From NCBI GenBank assembly GCA_012964845.1, contig DTTG01000212.1:1-6116 (forward strand): 6,116 nt of DNA. Reading direction: 5' to 3'. Positions 1-6,116 of the stretch are shown piece after piece (position 1 is the first letter of the stretch; each line of letters begins with the position of its first letter). The DNA comes from Fidelibacterota bacterium. GTDB lineage: Bacteria; Fidelibacterota; Marinisomatia; SCGC-AAA003-L08; D37C17. The notes under the pieces were generated by a model. That model saw nothing but the letters and a program-made list of their open reading frames with translations, had not been told where the DNA came from and made no database searches. The translations under genes and the position numbers were made by a program.

Positions 1-692
1 ATGTCAATTCCTAAATCGGCGGATTCCAGCATAGTTTCCAAAACTTCAGAATCGGTCTCGCCCAATCCCACCATCATACCTGTTTTGGTTTTCAACCCCC
101 ATTCAACGGAAGCCCTGAGTATTGAAAGGGATCGATTCCAATCAGATTGGGGGCGCACCGCTTTGGATATTCGCCGGACACATTCGACATTATGAGAAAA
201 AATATCCGGTCTTGCCTGAAATACCTGCTCGAATGCAGGGCGATAATTTCTAAAATCAGACGTTAATACTTCTATGGTGCAATCTGGAGATTGTAGGCGA
301 ATTTGTTTAATAGTCTCCGCCCAAATCTCTGCTCCGTAATCATTCTTTAAATCGTCTCGATCAACAGAGGTAATGACCACATGACGCAGATTCATAGCTT
401 TCACCGTATGTCCCGTACGGATTGGCTCCAATATGTCTGCCGAAAGTGGCTTCCCAGTCTTCACAGAGCAGAACCCACAAGAACGGGTACAGGTATCTCC
501 CAAGATCATGATGGTGGCGGTCTGTCTTCCCCAGCATTCATAAATATTGGGGCAGCGGGCTTCTTCACAAACGGTATGGAGATTGTTTTCCCTAATCAGT
601 TTTTGGGTTTCCAAAAACTTACCAGATGTGGTCAGTTTTATTTTCAGCCAATCTGGACGGGTTCTTTTTTTAATTGGTGCTTGAGCTAACAT
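1..692 (-). CDS. lipA: Lipoyl synthase LipA (radical SAM), 3' end cut by window edge
   Basis: LipA inserts two sulfur atoms into octanoyl groups bound to lipoyl domains, in the cytoplasm. It uses S-adenosylmethionine and two [4Fe-4S] clusters. The 230 visible residues show both cluster motifs. The auxiliary CX4CX5C is at Cys42, Cys47 and Cys53, within VCEEARCPNIYECW. The radical-SAM CX3CX2C is at Cys68, Cys72 and Cys75, within CTRSCGFCSV. Other family signatures are an N-terminal RPDWLK, VVITSVDRDDL near 105-115, HNVE at 167-170, and GMMVGLGET at 205-213. The family is usually about 290-320 residues, so roughly 60-90 C-terminal residues, including the conserved serine that ligates the auxiliary cluster, lie beyond the left edge. 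The ATG at 692 follows the E2 stop by 6 nt and is the only sensible start, because the in-frame codons upstream are TCA, ACT and then that stop. No clear Shine-Dalgarno precedes it. It is probably the last or near-last gene of the operon. The identity is secure. Confidence 0.97.
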   Translation of the reverse strand, partial: MLAQAPIKKRTRPDWLKIKLTTSGKFLETQKLIRENNLHTVCEEARCPNIYECWGRQTATIMILGDTCTRSCGFCSVKTGKPLSADILEPIRTGHTVKAMNLRHVVITSVDRDDLKNDYGAEIWAETIKQIRLQSPDCTIEVLTSDFRNYRPAFEQVFQARPDIFSHNVECVRRISKAVRPQSDWNRSLSILRASVEWGLKTKTGMMVGLGETDSEVLETMLESADLGID

Positions 693-698
693 TGAAGT

Positions 699-1991
699 TT
701 AATTTTTGATTTTATCATTATTATACTGTTCAATTATCTCTACCAATCGAGCCAAAAATTTGGTACCATAGGCACCATCAATAATGCGATGGTCATAGCT
801 GAGGGTTAAATAGACCATACTCCGTATCACAATGGTATCTCCATATTCAGTCTCTTTTACCACAGGCCGTTTCTGAAATGAACCTACAGATAGAATTCCC
901 ACATTGGGCTGGTTTATAATTCCCATTCCAAACAGTCCGCCAAATACACCGGGATTGGTAATGGTAAAGGTAGAGCCGAATATTTCATCCGGCATTAATT
1001 TGTTTTCCCGTGCCCTGCCTGCTAAATCGGAAACAGAACGAGCCAATCCCAAAAAGTTTTTCTCCTCTGAAGAATGGATAACCGGCACAATCAAATTATC
1101 ATCCGGCAAAGCGACGGCTACCCCCATATTGATATTACGGTGGTGAACGATATTATCCCCATCTAAAGACGCATTCATGAGTGGAAATTCCTGAATAACC
1201 CGAATACAAGCATCCAACAGCATGGGCGTGTAGGTGAGATTTACGCCTGCTTTGGATTTGAATGATTCCTTATGTTCAGCCCTGATATGCACCAAATTAG
1301 TGACATCAGCTTCTACCGTGGTATATACATGTGGTGAGGTTTGTACAGACTGGACCATATGCTCGGCGATGCGTTTACGCATTCGTGACATGGGCTCAAT
1401 TTCATCCGACATAGTCGGTACTATTGATGCTGGCTGCTCAATAACGTCTTCCGTCTGGGTTGGTGCCCCTGCTGTTCTGGTTTTCAGATGGGCCAATATA
1501 TCCTGTTTATTCACGCGTCCATTATTTCCGGTACCCATTAAGGCATCCAGTTCTGCCTGGGTGATACCCTCTTTTTTTGCGATGGATTTCACCAGGGGAG
1601 AATAAAACCGTTTTCCGGATTGAATAATGGGTTTCTCAATAACAATTTCTGATTGTACTACTTCTTTAATCTCAGGAACTAGATCAGGTTCAGTAGGTAA
1701 TGATTCTTCAGTTGGTGCAGTCTCTACCGACACTTCCTCGGTAGATGCACTCTCACCAACCTCCCCAATTCTGGCAATGACATCTCCCACGGGGATGGTA
1801 TCATTCACCTGGGCGATAATCTCCACAATCATACCAGTAGCAGGAGAGGGTATCTCTGAATCCACCTTGTCAGTGGAAATTTCCAACAAGGTTTCATCTT
1901 TGGCAATACTATCCCCTACCTGCTTTTTCCATTCAAGGATAGTCCCTTCTGTAATTGATTCACCCATTTTGGGCATTACAACATCTGTCAT
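699..1991 (-). CDS. Dihydrolipoamide acyltransferase (E2) of a 2-oxoacid dehydrogenase complex
   Basis: E2 forms the core of the complex and carries acyl groups from E1 to CoA on a swinging lipoyl arm. The 430 residues show the full E2 layout. A single lipoyl domain spans about 1-77, with the lipoylated lysine at Lys42 in STDKVDSEIPS. A flexible Glu/Pro/Val-rich acidic linker covers about 78-127. The peripheral subunit-binding domain, which docks E1 and/or E3, is at about 130-169 (SPLVKSIAKKEGI to GRVNKQDIL). A second linker is followed by the catalytic acyltransferase domain at about 198-425, ending in SYDHRIIDG with catalytic His401 and Asp405. Nothing essential is missing. The start MPKMGESITEGT resembles branched-chain and 2-oxoglutarate E2s more than pyruvate E2s, but sequence alone does not fix the acyl group. 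The ATG at 1991 has GAGG 5 nt upstream, inside the end of the CDF gene, and the gap to the CDF stop is 2 nt. The E2 class is certain and the substrate is not. Confidence 0.95.
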   Translation of the reverse strand: MTDVVMPKMGESITEGTILEWKKQVGDSIAKDETLLEISTDKVDSEIPSPATGMIVEIIAQVNDTIPVGDVIARIGEVGESASTEEVSVETAPTEESLPTEPDLVPEIKEVVQSEIVIEKPIIQSGKRFYSPLVKSIAKKEGITQAELDALMGTGNNGRVNKQDILAHLKTRTAGAPTQTEDVIEQPASIVPTMSDEIEPMSRMRKRIAEHMVQSVQTSPHVYTTVEADVTNLVHIRAEHKESFKSKAGVNLTYTPMLLDACIRVIQEFPLMNASLDGDNIVHHRNINMGVAVALPDDNLIVPVIHSSEEKNFLGLARSVSDLAGRARENKLMPDEIFGSTFTITNPGVFGGLFGMGIINQPNVGILSVGSFQKRPVVKETEYGDTIVIRSMVYLTLSYDHRIIDGAYGTKFLARLVEIIEQYNNDKIKN

Positions 1992-1993
1992 AC

Positions 1994-3169
1994 TTACCTC
2001 ATGCTCATTTGAGATTTAAATTCGATCATAATTTCACTATTCGGATATTTCTGGATTAACTCCGAACTGCATTTTTCTCTAAATTCATCTTTCTGATTAA
2101 ACTCAACCGGCACCGGCACTTGAAAGAGAATAGATTCTATTTGGTGATTTTTTACAATTCTTAAATCCTGAAATGAATTTCCCAATCCGAATAACTCCAG
2201 ATTTCTCCGTATTATGTTTTTTATGGATGAAATTTCTTTACCCTCAACAGTAACCGGGTCCACATGAGTTACTACGTCAGCTTCTAATTCATCGGATATT
2301 AAATTTTCAACCCTATCTGCAATATCGTGCATACTTTCCGGACTCTTTCCCTCCGCAATTTCCAGGTGCAGAGAAATAAACTTATGAGCTCCATAACTGT
2401 GAACAACAATATCATGGACATTGGATACATTCTCTACCCGCATGGCAATTGATTTAATGTTAGAGATTGTATTTTTGTCCACTGGCTTACCAAGTAGGTC
2501 ATCAATGGCAGACCGGGCGATTTCATAAGCGGAATGGATCATCATAGCAGCTACTCCCAATCCCATAATGGCATCTAATTTGGGATAACCCAGCCATACG
2601 CCACCAAATGCTGCCAGCACCAAAACCGATGAATACATATCACTGCGATGATGCAGAGCATCTGCTTTCAAAATGTCAGAATTTATCGTATCTCCAAGGT
2701 TCAAACTCAATCGGGCCAAGCCTTCCTTAAGAAAAATCGTCAATATGATTACAGCAATCACAGCCCAATTTACATTAATCATAATATCTTCCATAAAGCG
2801 GGCTATACTGGATTTTATAAATTCGATTCCGGTAAATCCTATGAGAATGGAAATTGTAAGGGCTGCAATGGTTTCCGCTCTTCCATGCCCAAAAGGATGT
2901 TCTTTATCTGCTGGCTTGGAGGCCATCTTAAATCCGAAAACCACCACTCCACTACTGGCCATATCGGAGAGCGTATGAAAGGCATCGGCAATGAGGGCAA
3001 TACTATTAGAAATAATTCCAAAAACTAACTTTAAAACAAACAGTAACAAATTAGCACATATTGAAATCCACCCTTGGGTAATGCCAATATTTCCCCTGAA
3101 TTTTGGTAATTCCGGGTTTTCACCTAATGGCACTTGTTTGCGAATGATATAATCTGCCAATGCCGTCAT
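1994..3169 (-). CDS. Cation diffusion facilitator (CDF) family metal efflux transporter
   Basis: CDF proteins are inner-membrane dimers that export divalent metals (Zn, Cd, Fe, Mn, Co, depending on subgroup) in exchange for protons. This 391-residue protein has six predicted membrane spans near 33-55, 56-83, 98-118, 133-153, 164-188 and 197-221. The transport site is visible as HxxxD in span 2 (His65, Asp69 in DAFHTLSD) and HxxxD in span 5 (His173, Asp177 in ADALHHRSD). The family signature HPFGHGRAE is at 91-99. The double HxxxD pattern is typical of Zn-transporting members, so zinc is my inferred substrate. A cytoplasmic C-terminal domain (about 227-308) is His-rich and ends in HVDP, like the dimer domain of YiiP. 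A further 80 residues form an extra tail. A TTG at 3184 would add five residues, but AGGAG lies only 1 nt before it, so the ATG at 3169 is preferred. It sits 1 nt after the E1 stop and 2 nt before E2, so it is part of the operon. Its role there is unknown. Confidence 0.93.
   Translation of the reverse strand: MTALADYIIRKQVPLGENPELPKFRGNIGITQGWISICANLLLFVLKLVFGIISNSIALIADAFHTLSDMASSGVVVFGFKMASKPADKEHPFGHGRAETIAALTISILIGFTGIEFIKSSIARFMEDIMINVNWAVIAVIILTIFLKEGLARLSLNLGDTINSDILKADALHHRSDMYSSVLVLAAFGGVWLGYPKLDAIMGLGVAAMMIHSAYEIARSAIDDLLGKPVDKNTISNIKSIAMRVENVSNVHDIVVHSYGAHKFISLHLEIAEGKSPESMHDIADRVENLISDELEADVVTHVDPVTVEGKEISSIKNIIRRNLELFGLGNSFQDLRIVKNHQIESILFQVPVPVEFNQKDEFREKCSSELIQKYPNSEIMIEFKSQMSMR
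1997..2000 (-). promoter_or_regulatory. Ribosome-binding site of the E2 gene, inside the CDF gene
   Basis: GAGG on the minus strand lies 5 nt before the E2 ATG at 1991. It spans the last sense codons (Met-Arg) of the CDF gene, whose TAA stop sits between the site and the E2 start. This supports the E2 start chosen and suggests that E2 translation is coupled to that of the transporter. Confidence 0.55.
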
Positions 3170-3170
3170 T

Positions 3171-5168
3171 TTAGAATTCCACAATCTCCTTCAAGGCATT
3201 CTCAATCCAGGAGGTTTGAACCAGTAATTCATTTTCCAGAACTTCCGCATAGGCAACCGGAGCATCTTTTGATGCCACCCGTTTTATGGGCGCATCTAAA
3301 TATTTAAACCCCTTGTCGCTAATTCGTGCAGCAATTTCAGCACCAAATCCATTGTTGAGATTATCTTCATGAGCTACAATTACGCGACTGGTATTTTGCA
3401 GGGATGTTAAAATGGTTTCCATATCCAGGGGATTTAAGGTGCGAAGATCAATTATTTCTACGGACAATCCCGTATTTCTGGCAGCCTCAATGGATTTTTG
3501 CACCAATGCTCCCCAGGTAATAATTGTGACATCGTTGCCTTCTTGAACGATACGGGCTTTGCCAAAGGGAAGGAGATAATTTTCGTCCGGTTCAGGAGAT
3601 GCAGCAAATCCTTGGCGATAAAGCCCTTTATGCTCCATAAACATGACCGGATCCTCCATGCGGCAAGCCATTTTCAGTAATCCTTTTGCGTCAGACGCAT
3701 TGGACGGATAGGCAATGTAAATTCCCGGCAAATGAGTGAAAAAACCGTCAATACTCTGGCTATGGCAGATTGAACCATGAATGTATCCCCCGACAGGAAC
3801 ACGCATGACAATAGGGCAACTCCATTTCCCATTGGAGCGATAGCGCATGGTGGCAACTTCATTGCGGATTTGCATCATGCTATACCAGATATAATCGCCA
3901 AACTGAATTTCAACCACTGGCTTGTATCCAAGAGTTGCCAAACCTATGGCAGTCCCAATAATGGATGATTCTGCCAGGGGAGAATTAAATACTCTGTCCG
4001 CCCCATGTTTATCAGTAAGCCCACGAGTGGCAGTGAATACACCACCCTTTCCACCCGCAACATCCTGACCGTAAATCATCATTTTATCATTATGAGCCAA
4101 CTCTTCATCTAAAGCATGATTAATGGCATCAACCAGGACAATTTTTTCTCCATCGCCAGGATTTAGTTCTGGGACATTTTGCGGGTTCAAATTAAAATAG
4201 ACATTTTTTGACCCATCCTTAGAATCGGGATCAGCTTGTGCTTCTGCCCATTCTGCGTCAGAATCTACCTCCGTTTTCACTTTTTCAATTATAGCGTCAA
4301 ATTCTTCCAGAGTTGCTATTTTTTCATGAATACAAGTGTTTGCAAATACTAACAGAGGATCACGCTTTCTATCAGCTTCTAAATCTTCTTCAGGGCGGTA
4401 TTTACGCTGATCATCAGAAGAAGAGTGAGGCAATAAACGCACTACATCTGATTGAATAAGGGATGGTCCCTTCCCCTTACGAGCTCGTTCCACTGCTTTT
4501 TTAAAGGCGAGATGGGTTTCAAAAAAGTCTGTGCCATTCACATTAAAACGGGCAAGATTATCATAACCAGCAGATATTTTATAAACTGATCCTCCAGCGG
4601 TTTGGTCTTCAATGGGTACTGAAATTGCATAGCCATTGTTTTCTATATGAAAAATTACTGGAGTTTTATCTCTACTGGCCCAATTCAGGGCTTCATGAAA
4701 ATCTCCCTGGCTGGACGTCCCTTCGCCAGAGCTCGTATATACAACTCCATTTTCTCCATTTCTCTTGAGGGCAAATCCAGCTCCTACGGCTTGGAGAAAT
4801 TGGGTGCCGGTGGAGCTTGACTGACTTACGATTTTTAATTCTTTATGCCCATAATGCTGCGGCATTTGTCGCCCACCTGAACTTGGGTCATCTTCCTTTG
4901 CTAAAAATGCCAAAAGATGTTCTCTACTGGTCATACCCCAGCCTAAGCAAAATGCTTGTTCTCGATAATATGGATAGGCATAATCAAATCCCGGTTTGAA
5001 AGCCAAGGCAGCAGCCATACCAGCAGCTTCATGACCGGACCCACCAATATGGAAAAATCCTTTTCCCTGTTTTAACAGGATGAGCTGTTTATCATCCAAA
5101 TAACGGGACAATGCCATTTGCTGATAGATTTCCAATAATTGTTTTTTGGTAAATCCCTTAAATTTCAT
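3171..5168 (-). CDS. Fused alpha-beta 2-oxoacid dehydrogenase E1 (thiamine diphosphate-dependent)
   Basis: E1 decarboxylates a 2-oxoacid using thiamine diphosphate and reductively acylates the lipoyl group of E2. In many bacteria alpha and beta are separate chains. Here one 665-residue chain carries both. The alpha half (about 1-300) has GGSGHEA near 42-48, the ThDP/Mg-binding motif from GEGTSSQGDF (148-157) to ENN (176-178), and the loop HSSSDD at 248-253. A charged linker covers about 280-340. The beta half (about 341-665) has YGQDVAGGKGGVF, SPLAE with the active-site Glu400, GYKPVVEIQFGDYIW, and CHSQS with His469. The HSxSDD loop resembles branched-chain E1 alpha, whereas pyruvate E1 usually has HSMSDPG, so a branched-chain or mixed specificity is likely but unproven. 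An ATG at 5174 would add two residues, but it overlaps the AAAGGA ribosome-binding site. The ATG at 5168, 5 nt after that site, fits better. The gene overlaps lipB by 11 nt and ends 1 nt before the CDF gene. Confidence 0.94.
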   Translation of the reverse strand: MKFKGFTKKQLLEIYQQMALSRYLDDKQLILLKQGKGFFHIGGSGHEAAGMAAALAFKPGFDYAYPYYREQAFCLGWGMTSREHLLAFLAKEDDPSSGGRQMPQHYGHKELKIVSQSSSTGTQFLQAVGAGFALKRNGENGVVYTSSGEGTSSQGDFHEALNWASRDKTPVIFHIENNGYAISVPIEDQTAGGSVYKISAGYDNLARFNVNGTDFFETHLAFKKAVERARKGKGPSLIQSDVVRLLPHSSSDDQRKYRPEEDLEADRKRDPLLVFANTCIHEKIATLEEFDAIIEKVKTEVDSDAEWAEAQADPDSKDGSKNVYFNLNPQNVPELNPGDGEKIVLVDAINHALDEELAHNDKMMIYGQDVAGGKGGVFTATRGLTDKHGADRVFNSPLAESSIIGTAIGLATLGYKPVVEIQFGDYIWYSMMQIRNEVATMRYRSNGKWSCPIVMRVPVGGYIHGSICHSQSIDGFFTHLPGIYIAYPSNASDAKGLLKMACRMEDPVMFMEHKGLYRQGFAASPEPDENYLLPFGKARIVQEGNDVTIITWGALVQKSIEAARNTGLSVEIIDLRTLNPLDMETILTSLQNTSRVIVAHEDNLNNGFGAEIAARISDKGFKYLDAPIKRVASKDAPVAYAEVLENELLVQTSWIENALKEIVEF

Positions 5169-5871
5169 TTGCATCCTTTAAGAGAAAATAATTAAACAGA
5201 TTCATAATTTTAGTCCGGATATCATCACTGTTAAACTGAATGTCCAAATCCTCCAATGAGGTAACGCCATATTCAAAAATTCCACAGGGAATCATCCCAT
5301 CAAAATAGGTCATATCCGGATTTAGATTCAGTGCAAAGCCATGCATGGTGACCCATTTTGAGAGCCTTACTCCCATGGCGCAAATTTTATCGTCATCCAC
5401 CCAGACTCCTGTGAGCCCTTCTTTTCGCCCCGATTCAATCCCATAGGACTTCAGACAGTCGATCACCACATTTTCCAACAGACGCATATACCATGAGACG
5501 GACATCTTATAATCGTGTAAATCAATAATGGGATAACAGACCAATTGTCCGGGACCATGATAGGTTACTTCGCCACCTCTGTCAATTTGCACCACCTCAG
5601 CGTTAAGAGGTTTGCTATCTAGCAGATTGTTGGTATCCGCATTTTTTCCAAAGGTATAGACATGCTCATGCTCCACAAACAATACCATATCAGAAATTTC
5701 ACCTGCCACCCGTTTGGCGTGGAGCTGCTTTTGGAGTTCCCAGACTGGGGTGTAAGACTGTGTGCCTAAGTAAAAATATTGAATTTCATTATCAACTGAA
5801 AGACTTTCCCAAATGGAATCTGGTGTAGACAGGTATATTAATTTTACTGGACTAAATGTAGTTGTGTGCAT
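5158..5871 (-). CDS. lipB: Octanoyl-[acyl carrier protein]:protein N-octanoyltransferase LipB
   Basis: LipB moves octanoate from acyl carrier protein to the lysine of lipoyl domains, the first step of de novo lipoate assembly and the one before LipA. The 237-residue product has the family signatures: VEHEHVYTFGK near 66-76, RGGEVTYHGPGQ at 98-109, GVWVDDDKICAMG with catalytic Lys162, TMHGFALN with His177, and IPCGI with catalytic Cys196, through which the octanoyl-thioester intermediate forms. E. coli LipB is about 213 residues. The extra length is mostly an N-terminal extension of about 28 residues. The ATG at 5871 shares its A with the lpdA stop (TGATG). A TTG just upstream at 5874 is in frame but less likely. 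A purine-rich stretch, GGGAGAGG, lies 13 nt upstream, so coupling to lpdA translation probably drives initiation. The identity is secure. Confidence 0.96.
   Translation of the reverse strand: MHTTTFSPVKLIYLSTPDSIWESLSVDNEIQYFYLGTQSYTPVWELQKQLHAKRVAGEISDMVLFVEHEHVYTFGKNADTNNLLDSKPLNAEVVQIDRGGEVTYHGPGQLVCYPIIDLHDYKMSVSWYMRLLENVVIDCLKSYGIESGRKEGLTGVWVDDDKICAMGVRLSKWVTMHGFALNLNPDMTYFDGMIPCGIFEYGVTSLEDLDIQFNSDDIRTKIMNLFNYFLLKDANEI
5174..5179 (-). promoter_or_regulatory. Ribosome-binding site of the E1 gene, deciding its start
   Basis: On the minus strand AAAGGA is followed by TGCAA and then the ATG at 5168, a 5-nt spacing that suits a Shine-Dalgarno site. The competing ATG at 5174 begins at the last base of this motif and so cannot use it. 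The site lies inside the 3' end of lipB, so ribosomes finishing lipB would pass over it. Confidence 0.6.
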
Positions 5872-6116
5872 CAAATATGTATTGCCTCTCCCAAAGCATC
5901 CGCTGTGGCTTCCATGATTGCCTCTGACAGGGTTGGATGGGGATGGATGGTTTTCAATACTTCATGGTGGGTAGTTTCCAAATTACGTGCAATAACCGCT
6001 TCTGTGATAAGATTGGTGGCTTCTGCTCCAATGATATGACAACCCAGCATTTCACCATATTTGGCATCGTAAATAACTTTTACAAATCCGTCTGTATCTC
6101 CCACAGCCATGGATTT
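5871..6116 (-). CDS. lpdA: Dihydrolipoamide dehydrogenase (E3), C-terminal fragment cut by window edge
   Basis: E3 is an FAD-dependent disulfide oxidoreductase that re-oxidises the dihydrolipoyl arm of E2 and reduces NAD+. Only the last 81 residues are in the window, out of the family's usual 460-475. They belong to the C-terminal dimerisation domain. GCHIIGAEATNLITE is at 25-39, and the active-site motif HPHPTLSEA supplies the His60-Glu65 pair (fragment numbering) that acts as the acid-base catalyst across the dimer interface. The Met at fragment position 3 is internal and is not the start, because the open frame runs to the window edge. The FAD site, the redox-active disulfide CxxxxC and the promoter of the cluster all lie to the right. 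The stop TGA overlaps the lipB start by 1 nt. Related flavoprotein disulfide reductases share this fold, but the HPHPTLSEA motif plus E1/E2 neighbours make E3 much the best call. Confidence 0.93.
   Translation of the reverse strand, partial: KSMAVGDTDGFVKVIYDAKYGEMLGCHIIGAEATNLITEAVIARNLETTHHEVLKTIHPHPTLSEAIMEATADALGEAIHI

Noticed and set aside
1..689. Plus-strand open frames at 1-195 and 381-689
   Set aside because: They lie antisense to lipA, whose protein has both Fe-S motifs, and their translations show no family signature.
720..746. TATAAT (725-720, minus strand) with TTGGTA 15 nt upstream as an internal promoter for lipA
   Set aside because: The -10 match is exact, but the -35 is weak and the spacing short. 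It lies in an A/T-rich E2 3' end where such matches arise by chance.
904..2019. Plus-strand open frames at 904-1146, 1234-1605 and 1627-2019
   Set aside because: They mirror the E2 coding strand. The Ser/Thr-rich translations are what antisense reading of the acidic linker would give.
2648..3028. Open frames on both strands inside the CDF gene (2648-3028, 2673-2978, 2839-3021)
   Set aside because: They are shadows of a membrane protein gene with clear motifs, and no ribosome-binding site or family match supports them.
3182..3190. TTG at 3184 as start of the CDF gene, with AGGAG upstream
   Set aside because: AGGAG is only 1 nt from the TTG, too close to work. The ATG at 3169 directly after the E1 stop fits the gene spacing.
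1..6116. CRISPR array, tRNA/rRNA, insertion sequence, or terminator hairpin
   Set aside because: Nearly every base is coding. I saw no repeat-spacer pattern, RNA gene, transposase or inverted repeat followed by a T-run at a gene end.

Overview
The window is one dense, entirely minus-strand gene cluster. It reads from the right edge to the left edge: dihydrolipoamide dehydrogenase (E3, lpdA, C-terminal end only), octanoyltransferase (lipB), a single-chain 2-oxoacid dehydrogenase E1 with alpha and beta halves fused, a cation diffusion facilitator (CDF) metal transporter, a dihydrolipoamide acyltransferase (E2) with one lipoyl domain, and lipoyl synthase (lipA, C-terminal end cut by the left edge). 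No gap between genes exceeds 6 nt. There are no plus-strand genes, RNA genes, repeats, mobile elements or terminators that I can support.

Five of the six genes serve one process. E1, E2 and E3 are the three enzymes of a lipoate-dependent 2-oxoacid dehydrogenase complex. LipB transfers octanoate from acyl carrier protein to the lipoyl domain, and LipA inserts two sulfurs to make lipoyl. The cluster therefore encodes both the complex and the de novo pathway for its cofactor. The substrate is not proven. The E1 loop HSSSDD and the E2 start MPKMGESITEGT resemble branched-chain 2-oxoacid dehydrogenases more than pyruvate dehydrogenase, but pyruvate or a broad substrate range is possible. The sixth gene, the CDF transporter, sits between E1 and E2 with 1-nt and 2-nt spacers, and it is the unexpected member.

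Gene junctions are lpdA/lipB TGATG (1-nt overlap), lipB/E1 11-nt overlap, E1/CDF 1 nt, CDF/E2 2 nt and E2/lipA 6 nt. This implies one polycistronic mRNA with translational coupling. Its promoter must lie beyond the right edge (upstream of lpdA), and any terminator beyond the left edge.

The organism is a bacterium with moderately AT-rich DNA. A fused alpha-beta E1 is common in the Bacteroidota and neighbouring phyla (the FCB group, including Marinimicrobia-like lineages), so I suspect such a source, with low confidence. The genes look intact and vertically inherited, and I see no sign of recent transfer.
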